Translations under genes and position numbers: made by a program
In this document: piece by piece, positions 1 to 5,894 of the stretch
Position numbering within the stretch: the first letter of the stretch is position 1
Layout: each line of letters opens with the position of its first letter
DNA from: a virus
IMG/VR virus record: IMGVR_UViG_3300006100_000753
Location: 1-29,047 of that record
DNA: 29,047 bases
Strand: one strand, 5' to 3'
Notes under the pieces: generated by a model
Database searches by the model: none
Told to the model about the DNA's origin: nothing
Seen by the model: the letters and a program-made list of their open reading frames with translations, nothing else

Positions 1-992
1 GAACCCATGACGACCAGCTCCGTTTCGAAGTTCTTCATCATGTATTCAAAGAAGTTAGCGCACATGTCGTGGAACTGCTTATTGTCAACACGCTTGTTTT
101 CAAGCGCATCCTTCAGTTCATAGCACATAGAAATCGTGAGCGAGTACATCGCACTGATTTCCTTGACGTTGAGGTCCTTGACCTTGCCGTTGAGAATGTC
201 GCTCGGCTCGGGCATACGACCAGCAACCTTACGGTGTGCCATGAACTTCGTAGCAAGACCATCACCGATAGAACCAGCGACGAGGTTGAACAGAGTGTCA
301 TTGTCAACGTCTTCATCGTTCAGCAGGTCGCTGACGAAGACCCACGAACGCGGAGTAGCGAACGCGCGGCTAGAACCCTTAGCGTCAAAGTCATAACCAT
401 CCTGCTTAGAGAACGAGAGATAACCAACAACGTCCTTGTTGATGCCCTTGTTAACAGCCCACTGCTGCCAAGCGTTGAAGTCATAACGCATTTCAAGGTG
501 AACGAAACGATTAGCAAGCGGCATCGGCATACGATACGTAACACCCTTGTCGCTGTCACGGTTACCAGCAGCAACGATCACAACGTTCTCGGGCAGCTTG
601 TACTTGCCGATACGACGATTGAGAATAAGCTGATAACCAGCAGCCTGAACAGCGGGCGGAGCCGAGTTCATTTCGTCAAGGAAAAGAACGACGATCGGAT
701 ACTGCGAACAGACTTCCTCGCTGGGAAGATCAACGGGTTCAGCCCAGTCCATCTTGCCGATTTCCTTGTTGAAGAAGGGGATACCGCGAACGTCAGTCGG
801 TTCCATCTGCGCCATACGCATATCGTACATGTAACCACCGAGTTCGTCAGTGATTTCCTGAACGACTTCCGACTTACCAATGCCCGGAGGGCCCCAGAGG
901 AAGACAGGACGCTTTGCCTTGAACGCGGTGAGAAGGGCCTTACGGGCCTGAATCGAAGTGACAGTGAGAGTGTCAGAAACATACTGAGACAT
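1..992 (-). CDS. MoxR-type AAA+ ATPase, 3' end cut by window edge
   Basis: Reading from ATG at 992 gives 330 codons without a stop, running off the window at base 1, so the C-terminus is missing. The N-terminal part is a classical AAA+ core: Walker A GPPGIGKS at residues 34-41, Walker B VLFLDEMN at 102-109 (catalytic D106/E107), sensor 1 AAGNR at 141-145, an arginine-finger candidate in MPLANRF near 160, and a sensor-2-like ATPRSW further on. The DEMN/AAGNR pattern matches the MoxR clade. MoxR ATPases usually remodel proteins together with a VWA-domain partner, often the next gene; here that gene would lie beyond base 1. The start is supported by an AGGAG Shine-Dalgarno 7 nt upstream and by a strong promoter at 1058-1086. 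The gene is richer in G+C (about 50% by spot count) than the rest of the window and favours CTG/CTC, CGT and AAC codons. What it does for the phage is unknown. Confidence 0.9.
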   Translation of the reverse strand, partial: MSQYVSDTLTVTSIQARKALLTAFKAKRPVFLWGPPGIGKSEVVQEITDELGGYMYDMRMAQMEPTDVRGIPFFNKEIGKMDWAEPVDLPSEEVCSQYPIVVLFLDEMNSAPPAVQAAGYQLILNRRIGKYKLPENVVIVAAGNRDSDKGVTYRMPMPLANRFVHLEMRYDFNAWQQWAVNKGINKDVVGYLSFSKQDGYDFDAKGSSRAFATPRSWVFVSDLLNDEDVDNDTLFNLVAGSIGDGLATKFMAHRKVAGRMPEPSDILNGKVKDLNVKEISAMYSLTISMCYELKDALENKRVDNKQFHDMCANFFEYMMKNFETELVVMG

Positions 993-1020
993 ATTTAAGC
1001 TCCTAAAGTTTGAACAAATG

Positions 1021-1051
1021 ATAGAGAGTGTTTTGCTTTCTTGCTCTCTAT
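1021..1051 (-). promoter_or_regulatory. stem-loop at the predicted mRNA 5' end
   Basis: ATAGAGAG at 1051-1044 is complementary to CTCTCTAT at 1028-1021, an 8-bp stem with a 15-nt loop. It begins almost exactly at the predicted +1 of the MoxR transcript. Known 5'-terminal stems protect mRNAs from end-dependent decay; an operator role is the alternative. The stem is seen in the sequence, the role is inferred. Confidence 0.5.
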
Positions 1052-1057
1052 AGACTC

Positions 1058-1086
1058 GTTATACGTGATTGTGAGGGGATTGTCAA
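1058..1086 (-). promoter_or_regulatory. sigma70-type promoter for the MoxR gene
   Basis: On the minus strand the perfect -35 TTGACA lies at 1086-1081 and the -10 TATAAC (5 of 6) at 1063-1058, with an exact 17-bp spacer. Transcription would start near 1051, leaving a leader of about 58 nt before the AGGAG and ATG at 992. The match to the housekeeping consensus suggests that unmodified host RNA polymerase reads it, so early expression is likely. Confidence 0.8.
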
Positions 1087-1113
1087 CCAGTTTTTTGCCT
1101 GATTGGATATTTT

Positions 1114-1374
1114 TTATGCCATGAGTGTTGCCATAAGGATAAGATGCTCAAGATGCTTGATAGCTTTGGACAACTGTTCCTTATGCGCGTCAAACTTATA
1201 TGACTTGCGGGTCTGACGCTTTTCAACCTCAAGTTGGCTGAGGATGGTATTCATGTGGCTAAGGTTGGAACAGAGTTTGAACAAGTCAGGGTTATAGGGC
1301 AATCGGTTCAACTGCATACGAAGGTTGGCGATGATTTGCTGTGCTTCTTCTGCGGTGTTGAATGTTTTGCTCAT
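1114..1374 (-). CDS. small helical hypothetical protein (86 aa)
   Basis: I do not recognise a family. The 86-residue product is hydrophilic, rich in Lys, Gln and Leu, with no predicted signal peptide or membrane span. Spaced leucines and hydrophobics suggest two or three amphipathic helices, possibly a coiled coil. It starts 32 nt after the stop of the polyvalent gene and ends about 120 nt before the MoxR start. The Shine-Dalgarno is weak (GTGAGAAT just before ATG). A perfect TTGACA overlaps the stop codon of the preceding gene, but the matching -10 is poor, so the gene may depend on read-through from upstream. A small DNA- or protein-binding accessory factor is possible but nothing in the sequence proves it. 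Confidence 0.65.
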   Translation of the reverse strand: MSKTFNTAEEAQQIIANLRMQLNRLPYNPDLFKLCSNLSHMNTILSQLEVEKRQTRKSYKFDAHKEQLSKAIKHLEHLILMATLMA

Positions 1375-1380
1375 ATTCTC

Positions 1381-1409
1381 ACACTACAGTAGTTTTGGGT
1401 TTATGTCAA
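1381..1409 (-). promoter_or_regulatory. possible weak sigma70 promoter for the 86-aa gene
   Basis: TTGACA at 1409-1404 overlaps the TGA stop of the polyvalent gene. Seventeen bases downstream is TAGTGT at 1386-1381, only 3 of 6 matches to the -10 consensus. A start about 7 nt further on would coincide with ATG at 1374 and give a leaderless mRNA. The perfect -35 and spacing resemble the other promoters in this window, but the poor -10 makes this doubtful. Confidence 0.25.
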
Positions 1410-4400
1410 CCGTTTTCTCTCATCAAATTAGGATCGTTTGGACTGAAGGATCCGCGATTGTGAATAGACTTTACTTGATTGGGATTGAATACGACCCAAA
1501 CTTCTCCGGACTTTGCATTGCTGTTGTTTGGAATACTTTCATTGATGATAGCTCCGTCAAAGCCTAGCTTCTGTAGGTTATCAACGAACTCAGCACCTTC
1601 TGGACCATCAAACAGTTCCCAGCGATCAAATTCCGGAACATGATAATAGATTGATCGTAAATCAATATCGTTTGCCTTAAATCCATCTACAGTTTCATCA
1701 TCTCGTAACATGTATGAAAGATTGTTGTCTCTTAGATCAATAGGATTCTGCACCGACAAATGCACGGGGATAACTCTACCACCCTCTTTATATTCTCCGG
1801 GATAGTCTGGTTTCTCAATGAACGATTCAGCAAACATCGGATCAACTGCAAAGAAGGAACCATGACGTTCTACCTCAAATGCCATACCCAATGCACTTGC
1901 AAAGCCTGTGCCATGAGTGTTGAAAGTGTCAAAGTCTTTAGTAGTAGCATGATAGAATGTCATTGGCTTATGACCATCCCACGCATGTGTATTTTGTAAC
2001 CAATCACCTAAACGCTTTTCTCTGTGCTGTGCATCATAGCCCGGGAAGAGTTCCTGCTGGTCATCTTCTTCAATTGCATGATGCTGGCCAGATAGTTTCT
2101 GAATTAATTCGCGCGGGGAAACTCCTTTGAATTCCCCGGTTTCTTCATTAGCATACCAAATATTATCTGCCCGATCAACCTGTCGCAATAGTTTAACTAA
2201 ACCTCTAATTGCTTGTTTGCTAGGACGGGTAATGGAACTTACGTCTGATACCCTAGCCCCGGTTACTCGTATTGCCCCGGCATTAACCATATCTTCTTTG
2301 CTGTCAAATCCTAACTCTTTGGCAGCAATGTCGTGACTTAAGTAGTTGACCGGAAGGATTTTACCATCAGGCATAATCCAATATCCCCAAGCACTGTAGT
2401 CATAACTTTCAGCTAAGAATGATTGCCATTCGTTCATCAAACTTTCAGCGATCTTACCATTTGGGTTTGCCTGAGGAGGAATACCTGCTCTGGAAGTCTT
2501 GAAACCAAACGCCTTAGCGTTCTTCTTGATTGCGTCTGGCTTTACATCTACAGTGAGGGCAGTCTTGAAGCGAGGATCGTTTGCTTCCTTTTTGCTCGGA
2601 ATGTATCCTGAGGCTTCGTTTACCGTTTCAATATCTTCGTCTGGTATAATCTTTGCAGGGATCGTTTTTTTCTTTAATAGCTTATATGCATAGAAACGAT
2701 GATGGCCATCTAACACTTGATAGCCGTTCTTATACTTGCGAACTAAAATAGGAGGAATGTTTTCGCCCTTACTTAGCCCTTGCAGTATCTTCCTTACATT
2801 TGTCTTTGCTTTTTCTTGGTTCATCTTTGAGTCTGGTTCATACGAAACAAGTTTATCTAAAGGAATATTTGTTGTGGGTAGATTTTTCAAATTAGTGTCG
2901 TCTACCTCAGCACCGAAATAATTAGGGTCTGTATAGAGTTTGACAGAGGCTTCGTGAATCTCTGCTGTTGGCTTCTCAAGAATATAGTTCATTGCTCTCT
3001 TGACAATACTCAATGGCTGTTCACGTTTTGGATTGTTAAGTTCTGCTTCAAAGAACTTATAAGCTCTACGAACCAGTTGCTTGTATCTACGACCATCTTT
3101 AGGTAGAAATTGAGAAATATGGTTATGAGTAAGTATTGAGTCAATGAAGTCAGGTAGACCTCTTTTATCAATAGTCTTTCCCTCTTTTTTGAAACGGTCT
3201 AATTCCATTGTCATATTCATCAATGCTTCTTGGAATCGTGCGTTGATTTCATATGGTAAAGTAGAATATGCCACCTTGTTAGTGTCAAACGCTTTGCCCT
3301 TACTCTTAACTTCATCTACCGCATGTTGCAATTCATGTGCAATGATTTTTGCTAGATAATTTTCTGTTTCATATTGTTCGTTAGATGCGATTCGTGCTAT
3401 CGCAGGATAATGTACTGTAATTTCATGAGTTGCCGGATCGTAACTTGCTATTCTTTTGCGATGGATAGGGTTTACATAATCTACTGCTCTAAACTTCACA
3501 CGATTCAACACTGAACCAAGAACAGGATCCTTAACATAAGGTACACCTAACTTTTCAGGAGTGATTCCCCATGTTTGCAAATTGTGGCGCTTCATATCAG
3601 GTGCAAATAAAGAGGCAAGTGCCGACTCTTTCTTACGCAGCATCTTGAATATTTCTTTGGCTGCTTTCTTTGAGATAAGGTTGATCAATTGACTTTCATT
3701 TGTGGTTTCGTCTAATTGATCTTCATTAACAGGTCCTGTTCTAACAAGAGTAGTAACAGAATATCCTCCCGTTTTACCCTTGACAGATGAAGAGCCTTTA
3801 GTGGATTTTAACTTATAGTTAGGTAATGCCTTAGCAGCCATTCGTCCCATAGCAGCGTATAGCTTTACTCTGCTCGGTTCGCTTTCAGTTGCTTCAAACA
3901 TGATATACTTAGGATAATCCCAGGCTGCAACTGCATCTTTTACAATGTTAACAACGGTGCTCATTACCTTAATAGAGTCACCAGTACCGGTTAACTTTTC
4001 TGTACCATTGTCATCTTGCTTCATCATTTTGAAGTTTACTACAGCAATATCCTTTTTATGCATTGCTACTGCAACATGATACAACTTCCCTGCATCAGTA
4101 GTAAACTCATATTCAATTTTTATTCCACTATCTCTAGGTAGTTTTTTATATGAGTATGGGGAGTCCGCCCATTCATACAATTCTTCTTCAATAGATAGCT
4201 TATTGCTACGCAACTCATTACGCAAGTCATACAATGCTTGAATGCCGCCCTGCTTGCGAATAGCCTTGAATGCAAGATTCTCAGGACCAAACTCTCCACC
4301 CTTAGCAAGACCAGCTTTACGATAACGCTTGATAGTGTCTAATGTCTTTTCAACTTTACTAAGGTCTTGAGTCTTTAATGCCAACTCAACTAGTTCAGCA

Positions 4401-4894
4401 AGATTATCAAACTTAGCCTTTGTAGCTGCTTCATCAAAGTTAGCTCTTTTCTTTTTAGGAATATGAATCCACTTGTCATGAAGTACGCTATATTCGCCTA
4501 ATGACTTTACAGGTTCATTGACATCCTGAACGTATACTTCTACTGGAACGCCATGTACAGTAATGTCATGCGAATCATTATAGATTGTTTTCTTAGCAGT
4601 GAATAGTTCCTGATATACTTCATTGTCAGGCAAGGTATTGAAGTCTACAACGATATGTAGGTCAAGATCACTATGAGGAGTATATGAGTATGCAGCGTTA
4701 GAACCAGAAACAGTTACGTCCTTAACTTGTAGATCACTCAACCCAAGTGTAGTAACAAAGTCATTTGCAATGATGAGTAACTGGTCTCTTACCTCAGGAT
4801 CTAATTTATGATTAGTCCAAAGGTCAGGGTTAAGTTTATTGTGAAACTTAACCGCGTCACTTAGTTTGAATGCATCTAATTCTGAAATGTCCAT
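1406..4894 (-). CDS. polyvalent protein: nucleotidyltransferase, metallopeptidase, ParB-like and ADP-ribosyltransferase
   Basis: This 1162-residue protein strings unrelated domains together. Residues about 35-150 form a nucleotidyltransferase with GSNAAY (64-69), SDLDLH (75-80; D76 and D78 catalytic) and a probable third acidic residue at E119. Residues 240-390 are an unrecognised alpha/beta region. Residues about 450-630 hold a zinc peptidase with HELQH (520-524) and a candidate third ligand E549 in YEINA. Residues 676-750 are ParB/Srx-like with the diagnostic GHHR (730-733). A WGYWIMPDGKILPV segment (836-849) opens another conserved-looking region. The C-terminus (about 977-1158) is an ADP-ribosyltransferase with FYHAT (H982), FFAVDPMFAESF and a final EVWVVFNPNQVKSIHNRG block (E1131), the signature of ARTs in polyvalent proteins of phages and conjugative elements. 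Such proteins are thought to enter the host with the DNA and act against its defences. No good Shine-Dalgarno precedes ATG 4894, and no alternative start lies upstream in frame. Confidence 0.85.
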   Translation of the reverse strand: MDISELDAFKLSDAVKFHNKLNPDLWTNHKLDPEVRDQLLIIANDFVTTLGLSDLQVKDVTVSGSNAAYSYTPHSDLDLHIVVDFNTLPDNEVYQELFTAKKTIYNDSHDITVHGVPVEVYVQDVNEPVKSLGEYSVLHDKWIHIPKKKRANFDEAATKAKFDNLAELVELALKTQDLSKVEKTLDTIKRYRKAGLAKGGEFGPENLAFKAIRKQGGIQALYDLRNELRSNKLSIEEELYEWADSPYSYKKLPRDSGIKIEYEFTTDAGKLYHVAVAMHKKDIAVVNFKMMKQDDNGTEKLTGTGDSIKVMSTVVNIVKDAVAAWDYPKYIMFEATESEPSRVKLYAAMGRMAAKALPNYKLKSTKGSSSVKGKTGGYSVTTLVRTGPVNEDQLDETTNESQLINLISKKAAKEIFKMLRKKESALASLFAPDMKRHNLQTWGITPEKLGVPYVKDPVLGSVLNRVKFRAVDYVNPIHRKRIASYDPATHEITVHYPAIARIASNEQYETENYLAKIIAHELQHAVDEVKSKGKAFDTNKVAYSTLPYEINARFQEALMNMTMELDRFKKEGKTIDKRGLPDFIDSILTHNHISQFLPKDGRRYKQLVRRAYKFFEAELNNPKREQPLSIVKRAMNYILEKPTAEIHEASVKLYTDPNYFGAEVDDTNLKNLPTTNIPLDKLVSYEPDSKMNQEKAKTNVRKILQGLSKGENIPPILVRKYKNGYQVLDGHHRFYAYKLLKKKTIPAKIIPDEDIETVNEASGYIPSKKEANDPRFKTALTVDVKPDAIKKNAKAFGFKTSRAGIPPQANPNGKIAESLMNEWQSFLAESYDYSAWGYWIMPDGKILPVNYLSHDIAAKELGFDSKEDMVNAGAIRVTGARVSDVSSITRPSKQAIRGLVKLLRQVDRADNIWYANEETGEFKGVSPRELIQKLSGQHHAIEEDDQQELFPGYDAQHREKRLGDWLQNTHAWDGHKPMTFYHATTKDFDTFNTHGTGFASALGMAFEVERHGSFFAVDPMFAESFIEKPDYPGEYKEGGRVIPVHLSVQNPIDLRDNNLSYMLRDDETVDGFKANDIDLRSIYYHVPEFDRWELFDGPEGAEFVDNLQKLGFDGAIINESIPNNSNAKSGEVWVVFNPNQVKSIHNRGSFSPNDPNLMRENG

Positions 4895-4914
4895 ACTGTA
4901 TTTATCAAGTATGG
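4891..4914 (-). promoter_or_regulatory. hairpin sequestering the start codon of the polyvalent gene
   Basis: CCATACT at 4914-4908 pairs perfectly with AGTATGG at 4897-4891, a 7-bp stem with a 10-nt loop. The ATG at 4894-4892 lies inside the 3' arm. In any transcript that reads through from upstream the start codon would be base-paired. The loop holds the late-promoter motif, so a transcript started there would lack the 5' arm. Confidence 0.5.
4899..4906 (-). promoter_or_regulatory. T4-like late promoter motif (GATAAATA)
   Basis: GATAAATA at 4906-4899 differs in one base from the T4 late -10 element TATAAATA, which needs no -35. It sits only 4 nt before ATG 4894, so transcripts would be nearly leaderless. 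The same 8-mer occurs before two other genes in this window. Late timing would fit a virion-packaged product. Confidence 0.45.
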
Positions 4915-4920
4915 ATAGGT

Positions 4921-4958
4921 GTTAGTTGATTCTGTTGATAGGCTCAACTAACAAAGCC
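4921..4958 (-). other. H-type pseudoknot after the tag (PK2-like)
   Basis: GGCT (4958-4955) can pair with AGCC (4944-4941). The loop sequence GTTAGTTG (4952-4945) can pair with CAACTAAC (4928-4921). Together they give an H-type pseudoknot with 4- and 8-bp stems, where tmRNAs carry pseudoknots after the tag stop codon. It is seen by hand-pairing only; competing short stems exist. Confidence 0.55.
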
Positions 4959-4965
4959 CCGGAAA

Positions 4966-5007
4966 TCATGCGGCTAGCGCAAGATCCATAGTGTCATTAT
5001 CGTTGAC
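4966..5007 (-). other. ssrA: tmRNA tag reading frame, VNDNDTMDLALAA
   Basis: Thirteen codons from GTC at 5007 to GCA at 4969, then TGA at 4968-4966, read VNDNDTMDLALAA. The C-terminal LALAA matches the end of the E. coli tag (ANDENYALAA), recognised by ClpXP. The NDN near the start resembles alphaproteobacterial tags. The resume codon is inferred by comparison with the usual Ala-Asn-Asp start: GTC (Val) stands where GCC or GCA (Ala) normally does. AAC at 5004 is the alternative resume codon. Confidence 0.75.
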
Positions 5008-5087
5008 ATTTAACGTTTTGGCTTATATGCGGCCAACCAATCAGTCTACTCTCACCTCTGCCTTGCAGTCGATCCTGTGTCACCCCC

Positions 5088-5206
5088 ATCATAGACACAC
5101 TTTTATAGGATTCGAACCTATAAATCGTACCGGGTTTCCTCATCGTACTCCCTTTCCTAGTCCACCTTGCTTGTGCTGTATAACATACGCTTTCAAAGTG
5201 TGTCTA
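5088..5206 (-). other. tmRNA intervening segment with T-arm-like minihelix
   Basis: This 119-nt segment separates the CCA end from the mature 5' end and should be excised. Its borders form a perfect 12-bp inverted repeat, TAGACACACTTT (5206-5195) and AAAGTGTGTCTA (5103-5092). Directly inside the 3' arm is a textbook T-arm: TATAGG (5122-5117), loop TTCGAAT (5116-5110), CCTATA (5109-5104). Stacked on the terminal helix, it would resemble the acceptor/T minihelix that RNase P and RNase Z recognise. I could not build a D-arm or a 7-nt anticodon loop from the other roughly 70 nt, so I do not call a tRNA. Confidence 0.7.
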
Positions 5207-5256
5207 TGGTGGAGGTGGCGGGTACTGCCCCCGCGTCCTGCACAAACATCAGATTG
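5207..5256 (-). ncRNA. ssrA: tmRNA acceptor piece with altered T-loop
   Basis: The acceptor piece contains the 3' strand of P2, the T-arm, the acceptor strand CACCTCC and a genome-encoded CCA end at 5209-5207. The T-stem is GCGGG (5234-5230) with CCCGC (5222-5218), the same stem as in E. coli tmRNA. The 7-nt loop reads GGCAGTA (5229-5223) rather than a TTCRANT-type loop, so the conserved T-T-C and A58 positions are not recognisable. The 5' boundary at 5256 is only a minimum based on pairing with the coding piece. Confidence 0.75.
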
Positions 5257-5276
5257 TATCAACAACTGATATCTTA

Positions 5277-5305
5277 CTTATACATGATTCATGGAATCAT
5301 GTCAA
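5277..5305 (-). promoter_or_regulatory. sigma70-type promoter for the tmRNA
   Basis: TTGACA at 5305-5300 and TATAAG (5 of 6) at 5282-5277 are separated by 17 bp, giving a predicted start near 5270, just before the acceptor piece. The -35 lies 6 nt after the TAA of the lipoprotein gene, so the tmRNA has its own promoter. A short stem TATCA/TGATA (5271-5267/5261-5257) lies at the predicted 5' end. Confidence 0.8.
5282..5302. promoter_or_regulatory. operator-like palindrome within the tmRNA promoter
   Basis: ACATGATTC (5282-5290) and GAATCATGT (5294-5302) form a perfect 9-bp inverted repeat around a 3-bp centre. It fills the promoter spacer and overlaps the end of the -35 and the start of the -10. 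A dimeric repressor bound here would block RNA polymerase. It is not followed by a T-run on the transcribed strand, so it does not look like a terminator. Confidence 0.5.
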
Positions 5306-5311
5306 GTGTTT

Positions 5312-5893
5312 TTATTGCATAACCTGTATTACAACGCGACGATTTTCAGAGTCTTTCGTTGAGACTAACTTGCTCTTACCATATGAGATAACATCCATAC
5401 GATTTAGAGGAACACCAATTGAAGCCATATAGTCACGAACTGCTTCTGCACGTTCTAGCCCCAGCTTCTTATTGTAGCTTATAGAACCATGCGTATCAGT
5501 ATGGCCCTGAATCTCAATATAGACGTTCTTGTTTTCAGCACGTAGTTTTTCTACTATGCCAAGAATATAGAGCTTAGAAAACTGATTTAGTTCATAGTGT
5601 CCTGTCTTAAAGGATGCAACATTGTCAGATAATGTAGCAGTATACACGAACTTACCTTCTGCTAATTTCTGTGCGGCTAATGCACGAACAAAGGCGTCAC
5701 GAGCAAGTTCAGGCAGAGCCTTCATTTGTTCTTGAAGTGTCTTTACCTGCAGGTTAAGTGTGAACATCTTATCATTGGTTTGATTAAGACGTTCTTGGAC
5801 AGTATTAACTTCCTTTTGCACATAGCTATGTGTGGCAATACAGCCGCTGAGTGATAGGGACGACAAGGCCAATAGAGTAATTTTCATTTTCAT
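5312..5893 (-). CDS. OmpA/Pal-family lipoprotein
   Basis: The 193-residue product starts with a lipoprotein signal and lipobox LSGC, lipidated Cys at residue 18. The +2 residue is Ile rather than Asp, which predicts outer-membrane sorting. Residues about 24-60 look like a coiled coil. Residues about 95-193 are an OmpA C-terminal domain with GHTDTHG (D133), NKKLGLERAEAV (N141, L144, R148) and terminal NRRVVI; the Asp and Arg are those that bind diaminopimelate in peptidoglycan. I chose ATG 5893 rather than an ATG 126 nt upstream because it directly follows the TAA of the preceding gene (TAATATG), gives a clean signal peptide and avoids overlap. No strong Shine-Dalgarno is present, so translational coupling is likely. 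A phage copy could act in envelope remodelling, lysis or exclusion of other phages. Confidence 0.85.
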   Translation of the reverse strand: MKMKITLLALSSLSLSGCIATHSYVQKEVNTVQERLNQTNDKMFTLNLQVKTLQEQMKALPELARDAFVRALAAQKLAEGKFVYTATLSDNVASFKTGHYELNQFSKLYILGIVEKLRAENKNVYIEIQGHTDTHGSISYNKKLGLERAEAVRDYMASIGVPLNRMDVISYGKSKLVSTKDSENRRVVIQVMQ

Positions 5894-5894
5894 A

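Larger units (their letters stand above)
4921..5270 (-). ncRNA. ssrA: circularly permuted (two-piece) tmRNA precursor
   Basis: Transfer-messenger RNA rescues stalled ribosomes and tags the unfinished protein for proteolysis. The order is permuted: the acceptor (3') piece ending in CCA at 5207 comes first, then an intervening segment, then the piece with the mature 5' end at 5087. GGGGGTG (5087-5081) pairs with CACCTCC (5217-5211) over 7 bp with one G-U, leaving ACCA. The 5' piece continues into a D-loop-like GGATCGAC, as in bacterial tmRNAs. CTGCA (5068-5064) with TGCAG (5242-5238) can form the base of P2; GATTG (5042-5038) with CAATC (5256-5252) can extend it. TTGGC/GCCAA (5036-5032/5022-5018) lies where PK1 is expected, before a tag frame ending in LALAA. 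An H-type pseudoknot follows at 4958-4921. A strong promoter lies at 5277-5305. The exact ends of the mature pieces away from the acceptor are uncertain. Confidence 0.85.

Noticed and set aside
69-998. Plus-strand open frame of 309 codons
   Set aside because: It is the antisense shadow of the MoxR ATPase, whose minus frame contains intact Walker A, Walker B and sensor motifs and a Shine-Dalgarno.
5092-5206. A complete tRNA in the tmRNA spacer
   Set aside because: Only the T-arm and a long terminal helix fit. I find no D-arm, no 7-nt anticodon loop with T33, and about 72 nt where 41-55 are expected.
4991-5269. Plus-strand open frame of 92 codons
   Set aside because: It lies opposite the tmRNA; its composition follows RNA stems and no ribosome site precedes it.
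5282-5302. Rho-independent terminator after the lipoprotein gene
   Set aside because: The palindrome is A/T-rich, is not followed by a U-run on the minus strand, and overlaps a promoter.
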